A stretch of 11,556 nucleotides of DNA. It comes from Spirochaetaceae bacterium. GTDB lineage: Bacteria; Spirochaetota; Spirochaetia; Treponematales; Breznakiellaceae. How positions within the stretch are numbered: the stretch's first letter is position 1; every line of letters starts with the position of its first letter. The notes beneath the pieces are model-generated. The model had not been told where the DNA came from, made no database searches, and saw only the letters and a program-made list of their open reading frames with translations. Location: contig JAIRMP010000269.1 in the NCBI GenBank assembly GCA_031258615.1, forward strand, positions 1 through 11,556. Reading direction: 5' to 3'. A program made the translations under genes and the position numbers. Shown here in pieces: positions 7,160 through 11,556 of this stretch.

Positions 7160-7906
7160 CTATCCCAAGTCCTTTTTAAGTAAAGTTTGAATAGCGCCAG
7201 CCATCTTTTTCCCGTCTACATCAAAGCCAAAATCCGGTTTACCGGCTCTTCGTTCTACCGACATATCGACCGTTCCTTCATTCATCATAGTGCCAGAAGA
7301 ACTTGACATCGCTTCTCCTTGTGGACTGCCATCGTCTTCGACCCCGGGTATGCCGGCTATAAAGGCGCTCATATTCATATCATAGCCGCCCTCAGAGAAA
7401 GCGCCGGCATTTTTTTGCGGCAACACCGAATCTCCGTCTACACTGTACCCGTTATCGTTACTTTGTGCTAGTACCCCCGGAGTCTCCCCTAAGGCAGCGA
7501 TTTTTTCTTCACCGGTAAAAGCATATTCCATGCCTGGTTCGGCGCCGCCCAGGATGTCCTGGGGCTTGTCCACATTGCCGCCGCTTATCTTTGAAACATC
7601 TTCGGACATCCCTTCGCTTTCAATGTCGTCCAGACTGTTGATCCAATCATCATTATCGCTTAAAGAATAATCAATATTTTGGCCGATCCGGCTCGTATCT
7701 ACCGGTTCTTCTTCGTCCGTTTCATCTGTCAGCAGAAATTTGTTGTACAAAAAATATATGACGGCAACTATGCCGAAAAAACACCCGGAAAAAGCCAGTG
7801 CCCGGAAAAATGCCGTTAAAAGCGGCGTTCTCCCAACGAGACCCAGTATGAAAGAGACTAAAAAAGTGCCGCCGGCAATTATACCGGCCAACATCGGATT
7901 AAACAA
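7160..7906 (-). CDS. membrane-anchored acidic hypothetical protein of the flagellar operon
   Basis: A 248-residue protein with two hydrophobic helices close together at the N-terminus (about residues 7-25 and 32-54). A long acidic Ser/Asp/Glu/Gly-rich and apparently disordered stretch follows (about 60-210). The last 25 residues look ordered (FGFDVDGKKMAGAIQTLLKKDLG). The tail, which could be a helix that binds a partner, is cytoplasmic if the two helices form a hairpin. The start is taken as TTG at 7906 with GGGG seven bases upstream; an in-frame ATG at 7894 is possible. It lies 47 bp after flhG and 3 bp before the sigma-factor gene. I do not recognise a family. A protein between FlhG and the flagellar sigma factor may tether one of them or the export machinery to the membrane, but that is inference. 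Confidence 0.8.
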   Translation of the reverse strand: MFNPMLAGIIAGGTFLVSFILGLVGRTPLLTAFFRALAFSGCFFGIVAVIYFLYNKFLLTDETDEEEPVDTSRIGQNIDYSLSDNDDWINSLDDIESEGMSEDVSKISGGNVDKPQDILGGAEPGMEYAFTGEEKIAALGETPGVLAQSNDNGYSVDGDSVLPQKNAGAFSEGGYDMNMSAFIAGIPGVEDDGSPQGEAMSSSSGTMMNEGTVDMSVERRAGKPDFGFDVDGKKMAGAIQTLLKKDLG

Positions 7907-7953
7907 ATATCATCCCCAAATCATTACATGATGCGGCAAAACACGCTCCCGCG

Positions 7954-8838
7954 CTAGTTGCCAAAAATTCGCCTGACCATATTGCTAAAACCGCCTCCCC
8001 CATGAAATTCGGTTTTCTCCAAGCGTCCCACTATATGCTGAACGCACTGCGCCGCCTTGCTCCTGGGTGCATCCACCATAAAAGGCTTCTGCCTCAACAC
8101 TGCCTGCGAAACAGCCGTATCATCGTATATGAAGCCCAGGTACTCAAGTTTGACATTCAAAAACTGGCCTGTAATAGCCGTCATGCGATCCGCGACTTTT
8201 TTGGCCTCCGTGACGCTATGGACACGGTTTATTACAAGTTTAAGGCTCATTTCCATGTTTTCAATCTCGGTGGCGATTATTTTGACAATCCCGTAAGCGT
8301 CGGTAATCGCCGTCGGCTCCGGGGTTGTAATAATGACAACATCATCCGCCACCGCGATGAAGTCAAGTACATTGCTTGAAACGCCCGCGCTAGTGTCTAT
8401 GATGATGATGTCGGCGCTGGAAAGTGTCTCCAATTCTTCGATAAATTTTGTACGTTGTTCTTCGTTCAGGTTCGCAATTTTTGAGAAACCGGATGCCCCC
8501 GCCACTATACTTATACCGTACTCAGTTTCCAGCAGGATTTCACGCATAGTTTTTTGTTTGCGGATCACATGATACAGGTTCCATTTAGGTATCATTTTGA
8601 GCATAACGTTCACATTGGCAAGCCCCAAATCCGCGTCCATGACTATCACCTTTTTGCCTATACGGGCGTATGCAATAGCCATATTCACCGATAAATTGGT
8701 CTTTCCAACGCCGCCCTTGCCGCTTGCAACCGTTATTATACGTGTTTTTTGTGATTTGGGGGTTCGTTGCGACAGGCTATTCATGCTACCCTCTTTGGCG
8801 CGTACCAACTCCCTCAACTGTTCGGCCTGATCTTCCAT
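7954..8838 (-). CDS. flhG: flagellar number regulator FlhG (FleN/YlxH, MinD-like ATPase)
   Basis: A 294-residue ParA/MinD-family ATPase controlling flagellum number and placement, acting with the SRP-type GTPase FlhF at the cell pole. The N-terminus carries the DQAxxLR activator motif (DQAEQLR, residues 3-9) with which FlhG stimulates FlhF. The deviant Walker A is SGKGGVGKT (39-47), the switch region is DADLG (68-72) and Walker B is IIIIDTSAG (134-142). The C-terminal FSNMVRRIFGN (284-294) is an amphipathic membrane-targeting helix. The start at 8838 has AGGAG five bases upstream; the open frame running back to 8970 only reads through the hsp20 terminator. It is the first gene of the operon. 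flhF, usually next to flhG, is not adjacent: the next gene upstream is hsp20. Confidence 0.95.
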   Translation of the reverse strand: MEDQAEQLRELVRAKEGSMNSLSQRTPKSQKTRIITVASGKGGVGKTNLSVNMAIAYARIGKKVIVMDADLGLANVNVMLKMIPKWNLYHVIRKQKTMREILLETEYGISIVAGASGFSKIANLNEEQRTKFIEELETLSSADIIIIDTSAGVSSNVLDFIAVADDVVIITTPEPTAITDAYGIVKIIATEIENMEMSLKLVINRVHSVTEAKKVADRMTAITGQFLNVKLEYLGFIYDDTAVSQAVLRQKPFMVDAPRSKAAQCVQHIVGRLEKTEFHGGGGFSNMVRRIFGN

Positions 8839-8866
8839 CTGTTCTCCTGAAAATACACCTGTAGAA

Positions 8867-8895
8867 ATTATCGGTAAGAAATATAACGGAGTTAA
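8867..8895 (-). promoter_or_regulatory. flhG operon promoter, sigma-70-like overlapping sigma-28-like
   Basis: On the minus strand TTAACT (8895-8890), a 17-bp spacer and GATAAT (8872-8867) give a fair housekeeping promoter. The same bases read as TAAC (8894-8891), 15 bp, then ACCGATAA (8875-8868), which is 10 of 12 to the sigma-28 consensus TAAA-N15-GCCGATAA. The predicted start is near 8860, giving a leader of about 22 nt. The operon encodes the sigma-28 homologue, so autoregulation is possible. Confidence 0.55.
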
Positions 8896-8929
8896 GAATT
8901 TACGCCATACCCAGGCGCTGCGGGCAGCT

Positions 8930-8969
8930 AAAAAAAATGGAGGGCCGGCAGGCTGACGCCAACCCTCCA
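8930..8969 (-). terminator. rho-independent terminator of hsp20
   Basis: On the minus strand, starting 9 bases after the hsp20 stop, TGGAGGG pairs with CCCTCCA and continues as TTGGC with GCCGG (two G-U pairs). The 12-bp stem has an 8-nt loop and is followed directly by eight T. It separates hsp20 from the flhG operon. Confidence 0.9.
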
Positions 8970-8978
8970 CATCAGGCG

Positions 8979-9431
8979 TTACTTTCCTATGCTGATGACA
9001 CGTTTTTGCGCTTCGGCCCGTTTCTTGATTGTGAGTGAGAGCAGGCCGTTTTTGAACGAAGCGGAGACATTTTCGCTGTCGGCATTGTCCGGCAGTTTGA
9101 ATGAGCGGCTGAATACGTCCAGATGCCTTTCACGTATGATGTAGTTCTTGCCTTCATCCTTTTTTGCCGATTCCGTTTCATTCTTCGATTGAATGGTAAG
9201 GATGCCGCCGTCCATCGTCAGTTCTATGTCCTTTTCTTCGCAACCGGGAAGATCCGCCTCTATATGGTAGGCGTCGTTGGTTTCGTGGATGTCAACGCAG
9301 GGGAACATTCCCCTAAGTTCCGTTTGCGAGCGGCTGAACGGCGATTCACCGAAGACCGATTCCATAAAGCGGTTGATATCAACCATCGTTTGCCCGAGTT
9401 CCATCGGCCTGTGTAAAGTTACAGATTTCAT
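8979..9431 (-). CDS. small heat-shock protein, Hsp20/alpha-crystallin family
   Basis: A 150-residue ATP-independent holdase chaperone that binds unfolding proteins in the cytosol as large oligomers. The alpha-crystallin domain spans about residues 43-137 (FPCVDIHETNDAYHIEADLPG at the front, NGLLSLTIKK at the end). The C-terminal ISI at 146-148 is the IxI motif that docks into a neighbouring dimer. The N-terminal arm (VDINRFMESVFGESPF) is of usual length. The start has GGAGG six bases before the ATG. It is monocistronic: a strong terminator follows the stop, and the upstream region is shared with the divergent gap gene. The best upstream promoter match is sigma-54-like, unusual for this family. 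There is no CIRCE element. Confidence 0.95.
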   Translation of the reverse strand: MKSVTLHRPMELGQTMVDINRFMESVFGESPFSRSQTELRGMFPCVDIHETNDAYHIEADLPGCEEKDIELTMDGGILTIQSKNETESAKKDEGKNYIIRERHLDVFSRSFKLPDNADSENVSASFKNGLLSLTIKKRAEAQKRVISIGK

Positions 9432-9481
9432 ACTAAACCTCCAAATTTTTGAATCTTTTTTGATTCACTTTTTATAATATT

Positions 9482-9541
9482 TCACGGCGCAAACAGCGCC
9501 GCGGCTTTCCGCGCCGTGATGCCGGTATACCGTATCATCAC
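9482..9541 (-). promoter_or_regulatory. hsp20 leader with two mutually exclusive stems
   Basis: In the hsp20 transcript direction, GTGATG (9541-9536) can pair with CATCAC (9521-9516) around the palindrome CGGTATACCG (9532-9523). Alternatively TCACGGCGC (9519-9511) can pair with GCGCCGTGA (9490-9482) in a 9-bp GC-rich stem. Both need bases 9516-9519, so only one can form at a time. No run of U follows the second stem and neither hides the GGAGG, so it is not a simple attenuator or four-U thermometer. Confidence 0.45.
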
Positions 9542-9553
9542 GTTTGTACTTAC

Positions 9554-9582
9554 ATTATTTTCTATAGCAATAAACGTGCCAA
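9554..9582 (-). promoter_or_regulatory. sigma-70-like promoter for hsp20 overlapping the sigma-54 site
   Basis: TTGGCA (9582-9577), 17 bp and AATAAT (9559-9554) on the minus strand are each five of six to the housekeeping consensus. It shares bases with the sigma-54-like site, so either polymerase could claim this sequence; the two cannot be told apart by eye. Confidence 0.4.
9567..9581 (-). promoter_or_regulatory. sigma-54 (-24/-12) promoter for hsp20
   Basis: On the minus strand TGGCACG-TTTA-TTGC, followed by T, matches every fixed base of the sigma-54 consensus TGGCACG-N4-TTGCW with exact GG/GC spacing. Transcription would start near 9555, about 120 nt before the hsp20 ATG. Upstream, at about -77 to -130, lie an IHF-like site and palindromes, the usual layout for an enhancer-dependent promoter. 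No rpoN or enhancer-binding protein gene is in the window. Confidence 0.6.
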
Positions 9583-9631
9583 GCCCGTCCATTCGTATAT
9601 GCTTTTGTTAAATCGTTATAGTATAAATATT

Positions 9632-9644
9632 TATCAAAAAATAA
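9632..9644 (+). promoter_or_regulatory. IHF-like site between promoter and palindromes
   Basis: TATCAA-AAAA-TAA matches the IHF consensus WATCAA-N4-TTR in eight of nine fixed positions. The surrounding DNA is very AT-rich, so a chance match is quite possible. Confidence 0.25.
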
Positions 9645-9657
9645 AAAATGGAGCCGC

Positions 9658-9697
9658 GTTTCCGTGAAACATCAGTGTATCATTATGACACTCACGG
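9658..9697. promoter_or_regulatory. nested palindromes upstream of hsp20 and gap
   Basis: GTTTC-CGT-GAAAC (9658-9670) is a perfect palindrome. AGTGT and ACACT (9674-9678 and 9688-9692) form a second inverted repeat, and CCGTG (9662-9666) with CACGG (9693-9697) encloses it. These lie about 100-140 bp upstream of the predicted sigma-54 start and are candidate regulator sites. Confidence 0.4.
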
Positions 9698-9715
9698 CAT
9701 AGTATTGATTTTTGC

Positions 9716-9734
9716 TTGTGTCAATTTGACACAA
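9716..9734. promoter_or_regulatory. perfect 19-bp palindrome, probable operator
   Basis: TTGTGTCAATTTGACACAA is a perfect inverted repeat of nine bases around a central T, just upstream of the gap -35 (centre about 56 bp before the predicted start). Its TTGTG...CACAA ends recall Rex and CRP/FNR-type sites, but the spacing fits neither consensus. Its centre is 42 bp from that of the AGTGT/ACACT repeat, about four helical turns. Confidence 0.6.
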
Positions 9735-9745
9735 ATTTTACCGGC

Positions 9746-9774
9746 TTGACCAAAAAAATTATTCCCTGTAGTAT
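9746..9774 (+). promoter_or_regulatory. gap promoter
   Basis: TTGACC (9746-9751), a 17-bp spacer and TAGTAT (9769-9774) precede gap, with a predicted start near 9781 and a leader of about 22 nt. The -35 is five of six and the -10 four of six to consensus. Confidence 0.6.
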
Positions 9775-9802
9775 TGAAAAAAATAACCATACGGAGGTTT
9801 TT

Positions 9803-10855
9803 ATGAAAGTTGCCATTAATGGCTTTGGACGCATAGGACGTCTCGTGTTTCAGGCGCTCGTTGGGCAGGGTTTGCTTGGAAAAGATAAAATTGACGTAGT
9901 GACCGTGGTTGATATTTCAACCGACGCCAAATATTTTGCCTACCAGTTAAAGTATGACTCGACACAGGGCAGGATGAACGCCGAAATCGGCGTGAAAGGC
10001 GAGGATGTTCTTGTAGTAAACGGGCACGAGGTTAAATGTATCTCCGGCAAAGGGCTTACGCCCCCGCAGTTGCCGTGGAAGGACTTAGGCGTAGAGTACG
10101 TGATCGAATCAACCGGGCTTTACACAAACGAAAAAGCTTACGGCCATATAGAAGCCGGCGCCAAAAAGGTCATCATTACCGCGCCCGGAAAATCGGGCGA
10201 TCCGTCAAAACCGATAAAGACTTTTGTTATGGGCGTGAATCAGGATGAGTACAAGGCCGCCGAACATAACGTTATTTCAAACGCAAGCTGCACGACAAAC
10301 TGCCTCGCTCCGCTCGTTCATGTAATACTGAAAGAGGGTATAGGCATCGAGACCGGCCTGATGACTACAATACATTCTTATACGGCAACGCAGAAAACCG
10401 TTGACGGCCCGTCCAACAAGGATTGGCGCGGCGGCAGGGCGGCGGCAATCAACATCATCCCGTCAACCACAGGCGCCGCAAAGGCTGTAGGTGAGGTGCT
10501 CCCCTCCACAAAGGGCAAGCTTACCGGCATGAGCTTCCGCATCCCAACCCCAACCGGCTCTGTCGTGGACCTGACCTTCCGCGCAACGCGGGATACATCG
10601 ATCGAGGAAATCGACAAGAAGCTGAAGGACGCATCAAAAAGCTACCTGAAGGGCATTCTTGATGTCAGCGACGAGGAAATTGTCTCCACCGACATAATCC
10701 ACAATGTACACTCATCGATCTACGACAGCCTGGCTACGTTACAGAACAACCTGCCCGGTGAAAAACGCTTCTTCAAAGTCGTCTCCTGGTACGACAACGA
10801 ATGGGGCTACTCCAACCGCGTAGTGGATCTGTTAAAGTTTGTTGGCGGCAAGTAA
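9803..10855 (+). CDS. gap: glyceraldehyde-3-phosphate dehydrogenase, NAD-dependent
   Basis: This glycolytic enzyme oxidises glyceraldehyde-3-phosphate to 1,3-bisphosphoglycerate with NAD and phosphate in the cytosol. It has 350 residues, somewhat longer than the usual 330-340. The Rossmann motif NGFGRIGR is at 6-13, and Asp37 at the end of beta-2 (VVDIS) favours NAD over NADP. The active site SNASCTTNC puts the nucleophile at Cys163, with His191 in HSYTATQKT as base. Phosphate-site and C-terminal hallmarks are intact (STTGAAKAVG, WYDNEWGYSNRVVDL). Segments such as TDAKYFAYQLKYDS and SSIYDS.ATLQNNLPGEKRFFKVVSWYDNEWGYS resemble trypanosome glycosomal GAPDH far more than E. coli GapA, a relationship known for spirochaete enzymes. 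GGAGG lies five bases before the ATG at 9803; the open frame back to a TTG at 9716 covers the promoter and is rejected. A single-gene unit with its own promoter and terminator. Confidence 0.97.
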   Translation: MKVAINGFGRIGRLVFQALVGQGLLGKDKIDVVTVVDISTDAKYFAYQLKYDSTQGRMNAEIGVKGEDVLVVNGHEVKCISGKGLTPPQLPWKDLGVEYVIESTGLYTNEKAYGHIEAGAKKVIITAPGKSGDPSKPIKTFVMGVNQDEYKAAEHNVISNASCTTNCLAPLVHVILKEGIGIETGLMTTIHSYTATQKTVDGPSNKDWRGGRAAAINIIPSTTGAAKAVGEVLPSTKGKLTGMSFRIPTPTGSVVDLTFRATRDTSIEEIDKKLKDASKSYLKGILDVSDEEIVSTDIIHNVHSSIYDSLATLQNNLPGEKRFFKVVSWYDNEWGYSNRVVDLLKFVGGK

Positions 10856-10887
10856 CTTTCCGCTGCCGGCTTCCATAAGACATACCG

Positions 10888-10923
10888 AAAAAGCCCCGCG
10901 CTTTTAGCGCGGGGCTTTCTTTT
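10888..10923 (+). terminator. rho-independent terminator of gap
   Basis: A 12-bp perfect stem (10890-10901 with 10907-10918, AAAGCCCCGCGC and its complement, loop TTTTA) is followed by CTTTT, 34 bases after the gap stop codon. Confidence 0.95.
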
Positions 10924-10962
10924 GTGAACGCCGCGTTCTATCCGGAAAGGTTCCGCAAACCA

Positions 10963-11003
10963 GTAGCTTTCGGGCATAAGGCGGGGCTTTCAGCGGAAGC
11001 TAC
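10963..11003. repeat. inverted repeat at the 3' end of the right-hand gene remnant
   Basis: GTAGCTTTC (10963-10971) can pair with GGAAGCTAC (10995-11003), nine pairs with one G-U. It covers the stop codon of the minus-strand remnant. The loop carries GCGGGGCTTTC (10981-10991), identical to part of the gap terminator (10909-10919). No T-run follows, so it is not a canonical terminator. Confidence 0.4.
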
Positions 11004-11284
11004 ATAGCGCCGGCTTCTTCCAGCAGTTCATTTCTGGCCTCGAAAATCGCGTCCACGTTTTCGTCCTTAACGGTATCGTCCATGTTGATGCAGCATTTAC
11101 CGGTAAGCCGGTAGTTGGCGGACTGCCTGACCAGCCGGATCACCGTTTCCCTCACCTCATCGGGGCCGCTGCGGGCAATCTCGATGGGACTCAGCCTGAT
11201 GTTGAGAAAGGTATTGTGGAGGTATTTGCGGATCGCCGCCGTAGCCAAGATCGAGGAAAGCGTAATTTTTGTTTTATATTTCAT
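11000..11284 (-). pseudogene. possible C-terminal remnant of a uroporphyrinogen-decarboxylase-family protein
   Basis: A 94-residue reading from the ATG at 11284. Residues about 31-85 (SPIEIARSGPDEVRETVIRLVRQS, then GKCCINMDDTVKDENVDAIFEA) have the pattern of the C-terminal end of URO-D/MtaA-type proteins, which run P-x-E-[IL]-x-x-x-G-(T)-P-[DE]-E-V and end in a P-x-x-N-[VL]-x-A-[IFM]-like helix. Full members are about 330 residues or more, so most of the barrel is absent. There is no Shine-Dalgarno, and the frame upstream of the ATG only translates the poly-C tract and repeat. It is probably a relic cut by the repeat insertion. The family call is tentative; a free-standing small protein is the alternative. 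Confidence 0.4.
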
Positions 11285-11343
11285 TGATTCATACCGAGGA
11301 CCAATTTCATTCCGCTTTCCACAAACGGCTGCGGCTCGCGTTA

Positions 11344-11359
11344 CCCCCCCCCCCCCCCC
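11344..11359. repeat. poly-C tract, 16 nt
   Basis: Sixteen C on the plus strand (G on the minus strand), 59 bases upstream of the minus-strand remnant's ATG. It has the same length as the G16 tract at the left edge but the opposite base on the plus strand. Confidence 0.95.
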
Positions 11360-11404
11360 AATCGTGAACAACGGTAGGAGTTTGCCACTGCCACTTGACT
11401 TTCT

Positions 11405-11431
11405 CGTCATTGCGAGCGAAGCGAAGCAATC
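11405..11431 (+). repeat. CATTGCGAGCGAAGCGAAGCAATC-type palindromic element
   Basis: This is the short interspersed palindrome found in many unrelated bacterial genomes. ATTGC (11409-11413) pairs with GCAAT (11426-11430) around a GCGAAGC-rich loop. Translated, it gives the familiar spurious CFASLAMT peptide on the minus strand. Confidence 0.85.
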
Positions 11432-11432
11432 G

Positions 11433-11556
11433 TGGCAAGCCGTAGGCTTGCCATAGGAGTTTGCTACACAAGCCGCGAAGCGGCTTGCCGCTGTGCGGTT
11501 GTGCCAGCGGCACAACCCACACGCGGGTCGGTGGTGTCAGCCGCTGCAAGGCGGCT
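11433..11556 (+). repeat. hairpin-train interspersed repeat (right copy, runs off the window)
   Basis: Four perfect inverted repeats follow each other: 11434-11441 with 11445-11452 (loop GTA), 11470-11476 with 11480-11486 (loop GAA), 11497-11505 with 11509-11517 (loop AGC), and AGCCGC with GCGGCT (loop TGCAAG) at the very end. The blocks AGGAGTTTGC, ACAAGCCGCGA and CACGCGGGTCGGTGG are shared in order with the left copy at 562-672. It has no credible coding capacity. It probably continues past the window, so its full length is unknown. Confidence 0.75.

Larger units (their letters stand above)
9432..9802. other. hsp20-gap divergent intergenic region (371 bp)
   Basis: A non-coding region between two divergent genes. 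From the hsp20 side it holds the ribosome-binding site, a small GAATC/GATTC hairpin around T6 (9451-9466), GC-rich leader stems (9482-9541), overlapping sigma-54-like and sigma-70-like promoters (9554-9582), an AT-rich block with a 12-bp palindrome (9623-9634), three further palindromes (9658-9734) and the gap promoter (9746-9774). No small ORF or RNA gene is evident. Confidence 0.8.

Noticed and set aside
8839..8970. N-terminal extension of flhG by 44 residues
   Set aside because: It translates the hsp20 terminator and the flhG promoter. The ATG at 8838 has a strong Shine-Dalgarno and begins right at the conserved DQAEQLR motif.
9432..9541. CIRCE element or four-U/ROSE thermometer for hsp20
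   Set aside because: No TTAGCACTC/GAGTGCTAA repeat and no stretch that pairs with the GGAGG ribosome-binding site.
9716..9734. Rex operator
   Set aside because: The ends fit (TTGTG...CACAA) but the inner bases and the 19-bp odd spacing differ from TTGTGAA-N4-TTCACAA.
9716..9802. Extension of gap from a TTG at 9716
   Set aside because: It covers the palindrome and promoter; the ATG at 9803 has GGAGG at proper distance and gives the canonical N-terminus.
11285..11515. N-terminal part of the 171-residue minus-strand open frame
   Set aside because: It only translates the poly-C tract and the CATTGCGAGCGAAGC repeat, giving the familiar spurious CFASLAMT peptide.
1..11556. CRISPR array, tRNA or rRNA genes, intact transposase
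   Set aside because: No regularly spaced repeats, cloverleaf, rRNA signature or transposase motif was seen on either strand.

Overview
The window looks like chromosomal DNA from a treponeme-type spirochaete. Three things point that way: a flagellar-regulation operon of the polar/periplasmic-flagellum kind (FlhG, a FliA/WhiG sigma factor, FapA), a GAPDH that closely resembles kinetoplastid glycosomal GAPDH as known for spirochaetes, and 16-nt G/C homopolymers beside hairpin-rich repeats of the kind I associate with gut treponemes. The genus is inferred from content; no search was run.

Left edge (1-726): a small repeat/coiled-coil ORF, then on the minus strand the N-terminal remnant of a DUF268-like protein directly behind a G16 tract, then a degenerate copy of a hairpin-rich repeat. 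Plus-strand housekeeping genes follow: ispH (727-1590, isoprenoid synthesis) and aspS (1699-3495, aspartyl-tRNA synthetase). aspS converges with the next operon with only 6 bp between stop codons.

Centre (8838 down to 3502, minus strand): a tightly packed six-gene operon in the order flhG, membrane-anchored acidic hypothetical, fliA/whiG-type sigma factor, fapA (TTG start), short hypothetical, SwrB/DUF6115-like membrane protein. Most junctions are 19 nt or less. FlhG should work with FlhF to set flagellum number and position, the sigma factor drives late flagellar genes, and FapA and the SwrB-like protein are assembly or regulatory accessories. The promoter upstream of flhG reads both as sigma-70-like and as a near-consensus sigma-28 site, which would close an autoregulatory loop. 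flhF is not in the window.

Right (8930-10923): hsp20 (minus, with a clear terminator) and gap (plus, with a clear promoter and terminator) are divergent around a 371-bp intergenic region. That region holds an exact match to the sigma-54 -24/-12 consensus pointing at hsp20, an IHF-like site, several palindromes and a leader with two mutually exclusive stems.

Right edge (10924-11556): a minus-strand remnant resembling the C-terminus of a uroporphyrinogen-decarboxylase-family protein, then a C16 tract, then a well-formed copy of the same hairpin repeat in the same orientation. Both edges therefore share one layout: minus-strand gene remnant, 16-nt G/C homopolymer, repeat.
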